Shown here: piece after piece, positions 12,611 to 26,800 of the stretch | Layout of the letters: every line of letters starts with the position of its first letter | How positions within the stretch are numbered: the stretch's first letter is position 1 | From: Varroa destructor | Lineage: Eukaryota > Arthropoda > Arachnida > Mesostigmata > Varroidae | DNA: 64,000 nt | Assembly (NCBI RefSeq): GCF_002443255.2 | Contig: NW_019211455.1 | Coordinates: 31,523,778 to 31,587,777, forward strand | Reading direction: 5' to 3' | The notes under the pieces: generated by a model | What the model saw: only the letters and a program-made list of their open reading frames with translations | What the model was told of the DNA's origin: nothing | Database searches by the model: none | Position numbers and translations under genes: made by a program

Positions 12611-13454
12611 CTCCTAATAAGGAAGTAAAATGGCTGTTAGCGTTAGTCTCGAACAAAGTACCTATTAGAAAGATGAGTGAAGCGAATGTGCTTAACCACT
12701 ATAGTTAACTGCGTATTTTTAGTATCATATATTCGGTACAGCGTCCATGTTCGTAAATGTATATACAATGCGAGAGCTCTTGCTAGATCGTAGTGATTTG
12801 AATTTTTCTTCAGACATCTATTGCATGTTACCGTTAGTATTATAGCTTTCAAATAGTCAGTGGCTAACGCATTCGCCAGTTGTGACTCAAGCTAGTTATG
12901 CTACTATTCTCTACAATAACGGGCCTCCCCTAAGCCCTTCTCCGATACGCACCACGTTCACGAGCCGCCTATCACGGCGGAACGGAATAAGTCAACTTAT
13001 ATCACTTTGCTAGTCACACGCGTAAGTGATTAACACCGATAAATACATTCGCTAGGAATAGGAGCTGGTTAATTTGACTAGAGATCCGCCTGCAACGAAT
13101 CGGCCTCATCCAGACGGATTGTACTAAGCTTACGATAACTAACAGGATAAGTATTCAGAAAGTTAGATATAGGCTATTAAATGAGCGTCTGCTCAGTTTA
13201 ATTGGTTCTTAGCCAACCGGATCTCAAAATACGTATACGAAATTTCATACTGACGTCAATAGTTATGGCTCTGACCAGCAATTTTTCATGACATAGTAGA
13301 ATTGCAATCGAGCATGCAACATCATAATTGGTGAATATGGAATACGATTCCGAGCGCAGCTAAACTGTCCAAATACATTAAATTGACATTAATAAATTCA
13401 GCGATCGAAAACTCCATCCGACCTTTCATACATTACAGACGTACGCCGGCGATT

Positions 13455-13502
13455 AAACGCGCCATGAAATCTTTGAAGATACAAATATTTCATGGCGCGT
13501 TT
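13455..13502. repeat. Perfect 16-bp hairpin (inverted repeat, 16-base loop)
   Basis: Arms 13455-13470 (AAACGCGCCATGAAAT) and 13487-13502 are exact reverse complements around a 16-base loop. The arms are GC-richer than their surroundings. The site is about 850 bases upstream of the PEPD start codon, so it may be promoter-distal DNA or an independent hairpin. Confidence 0.9.
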
Positions 13503-14243
13503 GGAAAGAAGAACATCTTTCCACAACACCCCTATTGAATACTCAGGAAATTACTCTGCTCTTTTAAAAATGCGTTGCAACGCACCAGTTTGCCTAGCTT
13601 TTGTTCGCATCAGTAAATACTGCGGTCGATAATTCATTGGTGAAGTTTACTATTTGGCAAGCTCCTAGAAGTGTACCGGTCACCTGAAGAAGACTCCCTA
13701 AATCGTTTTGACATAGTATAAACGTCCTGGGCTTAGAGTAGGAAGGTCACATGGTTCAAGAAGATTTGACTACACGCTCAACACTTCTGAGAAAGTGAAT
13801 TTGTCGAGCTAATTCATTATCTGCTTTGTAAATAAAAAAAAAGCTTACATTAGGTAGCGTGGGTATTATAATCCAGTTGAAAAATGGGCACGATATCATA
13901 ACAACGGCATTTTGTAGTCAGTTTATCAAAGCTTGATGATAAACTCTCGATAGACGCTAAGTCAGATTTGATAGGCATTAAGAAATAGGTAATTTTTCTG
14001 CCACGTATCGACAAAGTAGTGCGTACCTTAACTTTTGAAAGGCCATCAAAAATGACAATGGTAATATAATCGTTGGATAATATCCGTTCGACAGAACGTA
14101 AATTTGAATGTACGGCTCAACGTTGTACACTTAATGTTCTTTATATTTTCCACACTTATTTTGTGGGAGCTGAAACTCTGCGGCTTTTCATGTATATTAT
14201 TAACTTAAACTAAAAGAAAAGTCGGAACCATAACTGTTTTATT

Positions 14244-14299
14244 GTTGTGCATCAAAATCCTTCTGAAAAGGAGGTTTACTTTAATTATTGATGCACAAC
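14244..14299. repeat. 12-bp inverted repeat with 32-base spacer
   Basis: GTTGTGCATCAA at 14244-14255 and its exact complement at 14288-14299. Shorter and more widely spaced than the other two hairpins; some repeats of this size are expected by chance. Confidence 0.6.
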
Positions 14300-15921
14300 T
14301 CTATAAGTTACAAATAGACGCGTTAAATAAATCTTCACCAACGTAGATAGGAGCTAAAGAGACAAGAAGCTTCTCTCGAAAAAACTGATGATCTCTTGAA
14401 GAAATTAAAAGGTTCCTTTGTTTTAGCTGAATATAGGCAAGGGCACTATTATAGAAGCCTGGTTTATCATGTGGGTGCAAATACATTGAAATGTGCTTAC
14501 AGTTCATAAACGACTAAGAAATATGAAGCTCATGAGTGGTATATTAATTTTGAAGCAAAGTTTCATTAAAAAGAAAACGAGTCCCCTTCGGTTCATAATT
14601 TGTCACTGCTCTGTATTGGGCGAAGCCACAGTTCTTGGTGGCAAATATAAAGAATTGATATTCCATTTTAATCGTCTTACATGTGAAGTGATAGCTTATT
14701 GATACCATCTATACACCACCATATATACAAACGGCGTAGAATGTTAAGATGCATTTTGTTTAAGAAAAATTCCAATTAGTGGATGAAATATTTTTTTTTA
14801 TATTGTAAAAAAATATAGCATTAATTTAGTATAATGAACACTGTATTTTGCCTATTTAAAGATGATATATGCTACCTATACACTTTACGCAAAGTCTATT
14901 ATCATCAAAATGATTCTGATCTACATACTTGGTTTGAAGTAAAAGTTGTCATCTCCTATACATGTTTCTAAAATCGAAACACATCAACTGGTCGAAATTA
15001 TTAAGGTCAATTCACTCATTTTTGAGTCGGTGATATCGTAAATAAACATTCTACTTTTGATCCTCACTTAAATTGGGTGAGCATTGCATGTTTCGTTATA
15101 CCCGTCCCTTGGCATGATCTATCAAGCCTTTCACAACCATATTTCAAAGTAAGAAAGAGAGTAGCTGAGACGTATTTTCTTTTCTGATTTTACTTTTCCC
15201 AATCGATTAAGCACTGCAACCTAGAGTTGTTGGTATAATCCTGAATTCTGAACGCGAGGTCTTCAGTAAGCTCGATACAGCTTCCACTGTTGTTCGATTC
15301 GAGGTGGCCTAGGTTCAAAACAAAGCTCAAACGCATGGCTTTGTCCTTGCGCGACCTGACCGTCTAAACCAATACTTAAAGACAATAGGATCGAATATGA
15401 AACTCAAAACACCTAAATATTTAACTATCACGTTCTAATTATCCTGTGTCCTGTTGTAGATGTCATTTTTCTTCTATCAATCATGTAATTCTCTCATTGC
15501 AATTTAGCCCTTGATATGTTATCTTTTTGTAGTCACTATATTTATCTCTAAAGGTGATCTTGACTTTTAAAATTCTGTATAGAGATCAAGCCGCTTGTGA
15601 AACCAATGAAGCGAGTATAATAAAAACATCCATATTTCCACGAATTCACACGAGAATTTCCTGCGTAAGATACTTTAATATCATCAAAAATGGATGCATA
15701 GCTCGAAAAATGAAACTTACAGTTTAATGTTACGTAAATCTCTCATTCGTTCCTGCAAAAATCATTTCAGCACGGAAAAGTTGCTATCAAGCCGATACAG
15801 TTCGTTTTCGTTAAGTTGTGTGTGACTAAAAAACCTGCTTTACATCTTTAGGCAGAGTTTAGTGTATTTCGACACCGTAGTTTTTGCACGCTGAAGTATT
15901 GTCAGCCTATTTTGTTTACAC

Positions 15922-15954
15922 TGTATATATGTATGTATATATATATATACATAT
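15922..15954. repeat. Imperfect (TA)n tract
   Basis: TA repeat interrupted by GTATG. Confidence 0.85.
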
Positions 15955-18900
15955 GAATCATTCGAAATTGAAAATAGAAAGGCCGACACTTGTCGTTCAG
16001 AAAACTGTCTTTTTTAAGTCAAGCGCTTCTTTTACGAATTTTCCTAAATTAATTTTCCTCAGAGCGTCAAGAGGATGCAGAAGAAAATTGTGCGATCGAG
16101 CCAGAATTGATATATAATATATATAACACGTATACATATGTAATGGTAAATCACCAAACTTCACAAAACTTATTGCGTTACAGGAGTATTTATTAGTTTA
16201 AAGAGAATACTGGAAAAGGTACAGGATTTATGCGCTTACTTTTCTCCATCACTGAATTTGTTTCTGCTCGATTATTCATAAAAGGACTTGGAAATAGTAA
16301 CGCTGGTTGCTAGCTGGCCTCAACAGCACCTTTGAAAGACAATTTGCAGGCATTTTCCTCACCTCGTCGGAAATGTTCACATTCACGTGAAAAAGTACAC
16401 AAAATTAATACATACTGGAGGTTTACATGAAACGCGCTTTCTGAACTAGCGGCGTACTACACACGCAACTGATGGGTAGACAAAAACCTCTAAGAGTATT
16501 CAAGACACAGTTTTACTTGACCGCCTTCGGCTCAAACTCGATCGATGTTAGAGCAAAAACTCTAGGGAACAAGCGGAACGGTAGGCGATAAGAGCTTCTA
16601 CGCTTTACTGAGATCGTGGCCAACCCGCGATCTCACTTTTATACTCGTCGCGGCAAGAAAGCGTTCTAATGAACTGATTTCTTCCCCTGAAAAATCGACT
16701 TAAAAGTAATCACAAAGGCTTTGCACGAATTCTATTTCACTATTTCGAAATAGTATGCACCCTCTGGTCATCTGATCATTCTCGCTCCATAGCCGATCAT
16801 TAGACAATCGATTTGATCTTTTTTCATTACAGTACAGAACATTGCTGATCTCGCCGACTCCGATCCGAGCTCTAATAGCTCCTCCGGTCGATCACTTTAG
16901 ACGAAATTAGAATAAATTAATTTAGCTTGGTTGTTAGGAGGTAGACGGGAGAGGCCTACTAACACTACTAAGTTATTCGAATTCAAATAAACTCTAGCGG
17001 GCTGTTTATTACAGCGGGCATGCGTTCACCCATTACTAGTGGCATTAGAAAAATGCCAGTTCTTTCTGAAACAAAAGAGAAAACTTGTGACCGCAAAAAA
17101 CAATATATTGCTTTTGAAATGTGAATGAAGATTATCTATTATGCAATCTTCCTTATACAGGACGAACTCCCACCAAAATTAAAAACTTCTTTTTACCCGA
17201 AATCAATGATTTTTGTTACCTTTAGTTATCATGCGGCTGCCGAAGAATCCGAAAAAGGTTTTCATAAGGCCAACCGGAAGGTTCTTTACAGAGTTTAAAT
17301 TTGAAAGGCTCAAAGATTCCTCAAAGTGGCTTGAAAGCGATTTTAATATACCTGGATTTCTTATGTAGAAGCTAATGGCCATCTTGAGTAAAAAAAATAT
17401 ATTCACTGCCAAATGGGTTACCCCAGATAAGCTCCAACAATTCTTTTTTAAGATTTTTTACACCTCCTAGGGCTTTTGATCGTTGCAAGTTTTCGCATTT
17501 TTGGAACTTCTGACACGACATCAGCTCAAGATTTAGCTACGCTGGGATTTTTATATGTCGCGTATTTGAGCAATATCGTTACCCGTTTACACCAACAAAT
17601 ATTATTTTATGTACAGTTATTATTAAATTATTTACAAATTGAAAAGGGAATATATTGAAAATTACAAGTGGTAGTATTGGTCCCATATTAAAGCTGTAAT
17701 CGCGATGAACGGCGCTCATGTTGACAAAACGTCCCCTCTAGAAATAATACTTTAGCATATACGAGAAATTTTATTGTGGGGTCTTGTTTGCAGTCTTATA
17801 AACAATTGACAAGAACAAAAATCCAGACTTGAAAGTCTTGCCCTGTATAGCCACTGACGCACATTTATTGTCAAGGTCAGATTAAATATATGTAGTAGTT
17901 AAGAGCACATCTGCGTTCTTAACTAATGTATGTTCTAACTAAGCATGTTAAGGCCCTTTTTTCGCTCAGCAACTATCTATTTTTGAAGTTAACCCAAGGC
18001 AATCTTTGTTGAACTCAAAAAATCGAGTCGAGTGCGTTAGTCGAATCGAAAACTTCCTTCTAAGCGTAGTAAGTCACTTACAAATGGCGCGCTAAACTAC
18101 AGAGTGCTTGCCATCCATGCCGAACCTGATTCGACTTATTTAGTTAGCTTTTTGACCTCAATGGAATAGGTATAGAAAATACTGTGTTTAAACTGAGAGT
18201 AACACACACAGACATACTCATTCTCAACTCACATAACATACCCGTTATTAAATTCAAAGAAAACATGCAAGAACTTTATATACAAGGAACTGTAAATCTC
18301 AGTCATTCAATTCGATTGCTTGTTAGCGACTGTATAAAGCGACGCATTCTGGTATAAGGTCTTGTTTTCGAGCAGGTATAAAGTTGTCGCCCTTCGCTAC
18401 TAATGGTTTCACTAAGAAATCTTCTGTGATTCTCCCATATTGCTAGGCTAGCAATTGTCAAGTCATATGCTGCTAGGACAATCTTGTAAGATATTTCCGA
18501 TGAAATTATTTAAATGTTTATTTGCTGGTATCACACTTCTTTTGGTGCGAAGGGGACAGTCGTTCATCATTAAGATGTAAACTCGATCAAGTACCGTAAT
18601 CTACTTTTTTCCTCCGACACCTGCTATCGAAGAAAATAACTCTCAACGAGTATTTTCTAGCTCTAAGATGGAATACGTGCTTAAATCGTACCAGCTGTTT
18701 GCCAATATGCGAAAGAACTCAAGTATGAGTTCTTATAATTATAAATTTAAGTGAAAAGCTTACAACAACCGAATCATGCAGAAATATTGGATTTTAGTTA
18801 TGTTATATTAAGACGACTCCGACGGTTTTTGTTTTGAAGTATATAGCAAACAATAAACCACAGTATCTTCATGTTTGATAAAACAGTTCACAAATTTCCC

Positions 18901-21900
18901 TGAAAGCGCGAAGTAAAATATGCCTACACTGACGCTTGATAAAAATTATCCTAAAATAAAGACTAACTACCTAATGACTTCTTATTTATCATAGCGTCAT
19001 GTGATCGTGCTCGAAATTTGAATGCGGGTCTAATTCAGATTAAGCCTCCAATACACCGCCCAACAATTGGAGAAATGGTCCCACGATTTTTGTTTAATTA
19101 CGAAATTATTATAAACGAGAAAAACTTCTAACCGGCGCAGACTTTTTCCTTTTTGCGAGAGGAGGGGTTGGATCAACTGTAAAAGAGGTTTCCGCTCAAT
19201 CTTCTAGTACGCAGCACTCGTTATCGTCGCAAACGGTCGACGCCCAAATAGTTGAATCAATGACCGGAAACGCAACAGTTGTCTGCAGAAAAACAAATTA
19301 ACACGAACTTTCTAGCTGGATTCTGACACCTCAAATGTAGACAGTTGAAAGACAACCTTTAAATATACGTCCCAAATCTACACCATACAGCTCTATCAGT
19401 GCCTTTTATTTCGTAAACGGACGATTATCGTAGCGCTGTGTACCGATTCTCATCCAGCTGGTGATGGTCGGTGTTTGTGTCTAGTAACCTGAATGGCGTG
19501 TGTGTGGCATTTTTGAAGCAAAGGCGCGACTAGTGGTTGGTTTTTTGCCAACTTAAATTTGAAAAAAAGAGCATAAATCAAGTTAATACACAGTACAATA
19601 TTAGCATTAGAAAAACATAACATTTTAGCTGTACCACACTGATGATATTTGCTAAGGTGCTCAAGTTCTTATTTGTTAGGATTTGTATAATAGCGTCTTC
19701 ATTTGAATAAAATTCTATATTGAAACAAATATGCATTCCAGTGATACAAGCTACTATAACTAAACATAAAATAAATATCACTAAAAACCACGGGACATGT
19801 GTGATGAAATAAATAAACAATAAACATCGTTTTTCATGAGAAACATATTTATTATCTAACACGACGAAAGGGTTGAGCCCAGTCTAGCAGTCATTGAAAC
19901 AAAGCCATCACAGCCTAGGCTGTTGGTACGAATGTACTAATTAGGATTATCAAATATACTACTGATGACAATTTTATTTAAGTGCTAAACTTGCAATGCA
20001 AACGGAAGCTTTTCAGCCTGTGCTGCTGGTGCTCATCGCTATGAAATCTGTGTCCGCCCATTTGAGACACCCGTGAGTCGGAATAATTATCTTTCCTCTA
20101 CTTGAACTTTAGAACTGTCACTCAGCGCTGTGTGACACAGATGGCTATCTTTTATGCTTTCAAAATGTGTTCGATCCCAATATAACTATGATATCAAAGT
20201 TTCTTTCTACCGCGCAGGTCACAAGTATTTTATTAATGCGATCTTGTTATGTCGCCGACACGGTTTTTTTGCTGGAAAAGCATGGAAACTATTTCAATTT
20301 CGTACTGCCTGTTAAAATTTCATTGTGTTTCAAAAAGTCCTGGCAGCATTGCTTCAGCAGCTAAAAAGTTAATCTAGCTCCGTAAAGCTATACATTCTTG
20401 GGTTGATATAGTCCAGAAGAAGGCAATTAGCCCCATAGTGTTTCAGTGAACTTCTAGAGCTTTTGATCATAATACCGTAACAAGACAGAAAGCTATCCTT
20501 ACATCATATATCTTATATACATCTTCACTCGTCTACAAAAGACAGGAGAAGTTTCGAAGAACAAATAGCCTGCCAAAATACCAACACGGACCCTCGGAAT
20601 AGCGCGGTGTTAACTCCAAGTTGCTTTTTTTTTAATTGAAAGCAATAAACAATTATAAGTAGAATGATGTACTACATTGTAACTAAATATGCAGTCCATG
20701 ACTTCTATCAGTTACTTTGCCCGACCGACGGCTATGGCAAGGCAAAGGATACCTTTTCTATATTGTGCAAACGAACGTCAAATGATAACGTAACTGGCAG
20801 GATTAACGATGGTGAATTTTTAACATGTTTTGTGGACGGTAATGATCATATGAACTGACATGTATATATTTAACCGACTTGAAATGAAAGTAAGTTTATA
20901 TGATCGCCACCGTGCCCGTGCTATATATAGTTTTGAGCCGTAAAACCATCTACACAAAAATAGTAACTATGATATGTTTGTGTTAGTTCGATTTTACATC
21001 TCGCTCTAGCTATACGTGTGCATTATTATTATCGTCGCAGTTTTCTCTGCGGCTATCGCTATCATGATCGATCGTTCATTGTTGTCATCGTCACCTTGTA
21101 GATTTCCGAATGTGTTAATTCTTCATTTTCTCTTAATTAGCTAAATAAATAAAGTGGAGGGAGTTTTCTCGAACCTCTACTCGCTGCCCATCCATTGCGT
21201 TCTCTTTTTTTTCTGTCTTTTTATATATCTCACATCTGTTTCTCTACTTTTTTAAGCGGGCCCTGGGCGACAAAGTTTCGAACAATCTCGACATCAGTGC
21301 TTCAATTGTGCGGCGATGCGGGACACAAAACGTGCCGAACGTTCCGCTTCTCATTGTTGGTTACCACGGTTACTACCAATACTACCCCCGTCTTGTTCTA
21401 TTCACGCACAACGTTAGCTCGCGCACCAGTAACAGCAGTTCGGGCTGAGAATGAACTGTGGTTTGGTTCTTGCCTCTTAATGAATTCTCTGTCCCCTTAT
21501 CCGTCCTCCTCTCACATTTTTTTTGCTTCTTGCTTCCCTATAGCCGCTCAGACCGAACTTTGTCCAGTAGCTCCCAGCTACATTCATTCACTCATTTACT
21601 TTCAGGGGTCCGCAGGCATACTCGCATGGGGATATTTGCTGATTGCAGTGTATAAACACACCAGACGCACATGGCTGGAATGAATCGGGAATCGTCTTTT
21701 ATGAGTCGGATCTTTCCCGCTTACTTACTGAGCTGTAATATAGCCAGCGCGAGTCATGGCTCATCGTCTCATTCATTCATTAGCATTTCCAATGCCTTCA
21801 CAATTCAGGCTCGAGCTTGCAAGCTTTGTAAACGGCTTCGAGAGTTGATTGGTCTAGAAGGCAGGGGATGGCTTCTACTTGCTAAGGATTCAGTGCAGCG

Positions 21901-23263
21901 CAGTTACTACACCAAAGCCTGTACCTCGTTGTCGCCGTTTGCACCAAAAGGCAGCGCGCATCGGCATTTTCTAACACTCGGCTGAGAATCCTTTTCGTTG
22001 GGTTAGTCGTTGTGTGCATCGCTGGCCTAACCTCCCTATGACCGCTGGGACTGTCGGGCTTAACGGAACCATTTGAGACACCAAGTGGCCTTGAAGTGGA
22101 TGCTAGGAACACCGCTGCGACTGCCGTTAGCTTCTTTGTTGTAACACGCTCACTCCCGCAGAGCGCGTCGGAGACCCAGCGGAGCAATGGAAAATGAAAG
22201 TTTATTCAGAGAACAGGACCCGAAAGGGAGCTGTGCAGTTCAGCGTGTGACGGAAGCAAGACGCTAAGGTGCTCGCCATGGTACTGCGGCGTTAATCTTC
22301 GAGGCTTCGAAATACTTCTTGTAGCAGTGTTGTGGTGAAGGTGCCAACAAGTGCGGTGTATTGAGAGGTTGATCTCTACGACACTGAACAGTTACTAGTC
22401 AGCCCTCAGTGCAGACAAATCGACACGTACTAACCAGAGGGAGAGACGAAGAACGCGACTGGGAAGAAACTTCATTTGTGGAGGGCAACATGACGGAGCA
22501 ACGAACCACGTATGCTAATGAAGTGCGGAAAAAAGAAGCAGAACTGCCCCGCTTTTGAGCTATAGTACAACGACGGACCAGCTTCTATCTGTTCGTCTAT
22601 TTGCCCGCCCGCTTGTTTGTCTCAGTCTCCCTGCCATAGTAATCCGCGAATCCCCGCAAACACGGTAAGTAATAGTATTTATTTAACATTCACAGAAGAC
22701 ATCTCGCCTATTTTCTCTTGAAAAGATTAGTGCTGACCTATTCCCGTCACTTGTAAAAACATATCGTCTTATAAGGAATCAACCATACCGGCATTATTCG
22801 GGACACGACTGGCTACCATATATCTTTCATAAGTGAAGGACGTCGTTCTGAAGATGCAAAATGATTAAAGTTATTGGTAGTATGGGTAATTATTTTTGCC
22901 GAATGCCACAGTTATTTGTTTGAACAAATTCTGGGTTACTTTAGAACGGCAACAGTTCAATCTCGTTAGAAAACAAAGTCGGGATTTTTCACTCGACGTC
23001 AGACATACACGTGGGCCACATATGCATCTTTATGCTTTGGATGAACACATTAAGGTATTAAAAAATATCCGTAACAAAAAGAGAAAACGAAAATGCCTAT
23101 TAAAGTTAGTAGTACATTTAGACTACTCTGTCAGAAATCGAATACAGTTACACAGCGGTTCCTTGAGTGTGTTTATGGAACGGGATTGAGCCAGGCCAGG
23201 TGTTAAAACTTAAAACAGGTCTATACGAAGCATATCACTTTGCGGTAACCATTGAATCATCTT

Positions 23264-23841
23264 TCAAATAAGAATAGTCCAGTTTGCTATCACATCGAGG
23301 GGATCAGTTAGATCGATGATTTTTACTCGCAGAAATGGAGGTACACACTTATATACACGAATATAATTACTTTCTTGATCAACTCCGTCTAATTCCCTGA
23401 TATTAGATGTCTTGAGACGGAAAAACAGGTCCTCATAAGAATCGCCTACTATCTTTCTATATTCTGCTGCCAAGATGGTTTCTCATTTTGAACAGACAAG
23501 ACTGGCCGCAATCCCTTCAGTTCATTCTTCCATCTTCATTTAGTCGGTAGACTCTCATACATTGCCAATTTGTTGAAGGAGGATGTGCATGGCTATTAGT
23601 ACGTACGGCTTACGTTTAACGCCATATACATTCTCATTATTTCGAATTCTAGTCAACTTTTGTACTGCGACACCCGCTCGTACGTTTTGTCGTTTTAATG
23701 CAAAGATATTGAAGGAAAATTCTACGCTCACTTGTTGATTTTCACCAGTAGTTTCACGAAATAATAACCGTTCATTTGATACGGGGTGAAAACCATTTCG
23801 TAAAGGCATTTCATGGAATAGCACCTGCTTCTGGCCCCCGT
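23264..23841 (-). CDS. Tentative pair of exons, unidentified protein
   Basis: Two adjacent open frames. The upstream one runs from about 23841 (YGGQKQVLFHEMPLRNGF) to a donor-like GTATGA after QQIGN near 23570, or to GTAAGC inside it. The downstream one covers about 23478-23264 (AAEYRKIVGDSYEDLFFRL) and ends in TGA. Neither has its own initiator at the left end, as expected of internal exons, and residue usage is protein-like with many charged residues. The junction is not resolved: phases agree only when the GTAAGC donor is joined to GGCAG. No family is recognised. Confidence 0.15.
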
Positions 23842-23849
23842 AGGCTTAA

Positions 23850-26800
23850 TAAATTGCTACCTACCTCAAGGTAAATTAGGGATAATCGTTAAGAATAAAG
23901 GAGGTCATACTTTAAGTTTACTAAACTAGACTTTAAGAAATTACTTGTTATTTTGCCATAGGGTGATGTCGATTTATGTCTCAGTCATTAATAATAGCAA
24001 TAGCAATATACGAGGACAGTGTCCATAAGGTCAAAGATTCAATAGGGCGCCCAACTCTAGAAATGCCTGCAAATGGCATTTTAGGCATCTTAAAGGATAA
24101 CTCTAAAATTCATTTCACTGAGCCATGCTTGCAAAACACCGAAACAGCGATAACTCAAGCTATGGCCCCTTCTAGGCAAAAAAAAACGGCGCGCCTAAAT
24201 ATTTTTTGGACCTGGTTCGGTTGTCACACTTACCAAATAACATAATTACAATTCAGTGCATTCTACATAACAATATGGATCTGTGGGTATGACAAAATTT
24301 GAAACAGTTAGAACACAATTGCCTAATTTTTATGATATTTTTTTGTGCAAGATAAATATAAGCTTAAAAAATGGATCTTAACCCCCGATCAAAAAAATTA
24401 GCCATAACACTAAATAGGTAAGAAAACTTTTTGGCTAACTCCGGAGAAAAAATCCGTCATAAATAAATTACATTTTCCCTCTGGTTCATGGTCATTGAGA
24501 CCTTGTAGTGTATACAGTGAAACGAAATAGTCCAGTTAAACGAGGAGATTGATTCATACGTACCAGCAAACGTTCAATAAGACATTTGTTATACATAAAT
24601 TGCATCCCTTAAATGATTTCCTTCGATCCAAAAAACTGCGTTCTCGAAGCCCTTTATGTGCTATTTTCTAGACTAGCGTTAACCCAAACGTTCCTTTTTT
24701 TGCCCTTTCCCAAATCCGAAGGAAAGCAGTGGGAAAGGAAGAATGGTTAGATGCCCCGCATCGCCTAAGCCAATCTCCTCGCAGTTACGCCGTGCCTTAT
24801 CAGGGGCATCTATGCACACTATAATGATATCCCATTCCTCTTAAATTGTATACTGTCTTGTGGCTGACAAGAAAAATATAGTAATAATGACTTGCCCCAC
24901 AAATTTCACCACATGTTCTAAAACTCGTTTGCTGTCCTCAGTGCATTTCCGTTACTGCATATCTAGTAGAACCGTAGCAAAAACAATTTAGAAAGATCCC
25001 GGGATAGGTTGCTAGCAAGTTTGAATGGGGACATACACACGCTAACTAACGTACCCAAGAAGCGTTCGTGCATGTGAAATGTGCTTGAACCAGCATGTGT
25101 GTGTTTGTAAACAAATGACCGGATAACAAATACGATTATGATGTCCTCTGTCACAGATATCGGTTTGCCTTAGTAATGGATATAGTCGTTCTTAGGTTAC
25201 TCTTACGGCTTTCGTTTTCCATGAGCAGCCTTTATCTAGGTTAGCTTTCGTCACACAATATATTATATTCATCATCCAAGGCAAATCAGAACCATATTAG
25301 CCTAACCTAAATGAGCTAATACAAAGAAATGCGTGAAAGCAACTAACTCATGTTAAACCTGACTGTGATATGTCAGAAAAGATTGACGATTGATTATTTT
25401 CGCAACAAAACAAACATCACTTTCATAGCAATTTCGAACTCTTGTTTTGGCATATGTCTTTTACAGGGAATCACTGCACAGAGATATCCACCGACATTTT
25501 AATACACGGGTTAATAGAAGAGTACTTGTAAGTCGCGAGCTGTGATCTTAAAACCTCCATCAAACATGCATAACAGGCAAGACTGACCTATTCATCATCG
25601 AGATATCCGATTTGAAAAATAAGGTCACGTGTCAAATCTCTAAATTCGTATTTTTTTTGCGCGCGCGTTCTGCGTATTCAGGTTTTCTTGGAAACAGGTA
25701 TCGCACGGACCCAGTAAGTATACCGCTAGTACAGTGGCAGCTTGGAATACACAGACAGTGTTAATTATATGTATTCTTATTATTTTATCTACAAGGTGTT
25801 TGCAAAACTTATGGCGTTACAGAAACGATTAGGCAGCTTGCCATGGAAATACCATGAGAAAAGGTGCACAACTTTTCATTAGACTGCTGGACTTCTTGAG
25901 AATATCCGAAACTTACCCAACTAGCACCGTGAAGCCATTTGAATGGAGAGGCCCCTTGACCTATACGACTCTAAAACAAATAGCTTCGTACTTGGCCATT
26001 ATGCGTTCGTTAGCATTTCTAGTATTTCGTTTATAGCATTGCTTAACTAGAATTTCTTAGAGTTTTGAATCGGCTATATCATAGTAGACCAACTGTATTT
26101 GATCAGGTCTAGTAGAAGAGGTGTGGAAAGCGTAGTTTTGCACGCCATGACTGATGCCGTAACAGAATAAAGGCGTGGGGAAAAGAGGTTCTACATGTGT
26201 GGAAGTAGCACGTCGACGCTGGTAAAGATGAACAAATACGCATCAGGAAAATTTCCTCGAAGGGTGCAAATTGAGCCGGGTAACTATTTTGAACATCTTG
26301 AGTGTTGCAATTAGATCTTTCTCTGAATTATTTCAATTTGTGCACATATGAATATGCATCTGTATGTCCGTGCAAAACAGGTCTGTGCAGGTTTTTGTGC
26401 CGATCATAACGGCAAAGGACAATTTAGTGAATTCACCGTCCTTCTCCCAGCAGGTATATGATTTGAGCCACATGGTTACTTTCCATACGATTAGATGCCG
26501 GTACGCGTGAATGGAGTATAGCTATTAATTTAAAAAAAAATGAAATTATACATTTTAAACATTCTAATCAATAGGAAAAAAAATGCAGCCTCGGCAGTGC
26601 TCACACATAACTGACATCCGGCAATTTGTCTACTACATTGGCAAGCTGCGGTATATGATGGTAAGCATTTTTCCACTGAATGGAATTAATCGCATTTCAA
26701 AGGCCATTTACACAGCAATTGTAGCGTCCCGGCATATTTCAAAATCTTCACGTTTCCATCTATTTGTATCTCTGGAGCGAGTGAGTCCAGAGATCTACTA

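Larger units (their letters stand above)
12620..23260. other. No supported gene; upstream of PEPD
   Basis: Contains the 13.5 kb hairpin and the 14.2 kb inverted repeat. A locally GC-richer stretch at about 21200-22664 ends in a consensus donor (CACG before GTAAGTAA); it could be an untranslated first exon of a plus-strand gene. The PEPD promoter should lie in the first kilobase or so, but no clear core element was identified. Confidence 0.5.

Noticed and set aside
12913..13139. Open plus-strand stretch ending at GTAAGT (13022) with a possible 60-base intron
   Set aside because: No initiator, poor pyrimidine tract, unrecognisable peptide, and no poly(A) signal nearby.
21195..21683. Longest ORF of the window, 162 codons, plus strand
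   Set aside because: Rich in Phe, Ser, Leu, Cys and Thr from a pyrimidine-rich tract, with no motif, no homology I recognise, and overlapping ORFs in other frames. This length can occur by chance at this size and composition.
21651..21985. TATAAA with a 104-codon ORF starting 20 bases later
   Set aside because: The box is too close to the ATG for the transcript to include it, and the protein has no recognisable features.
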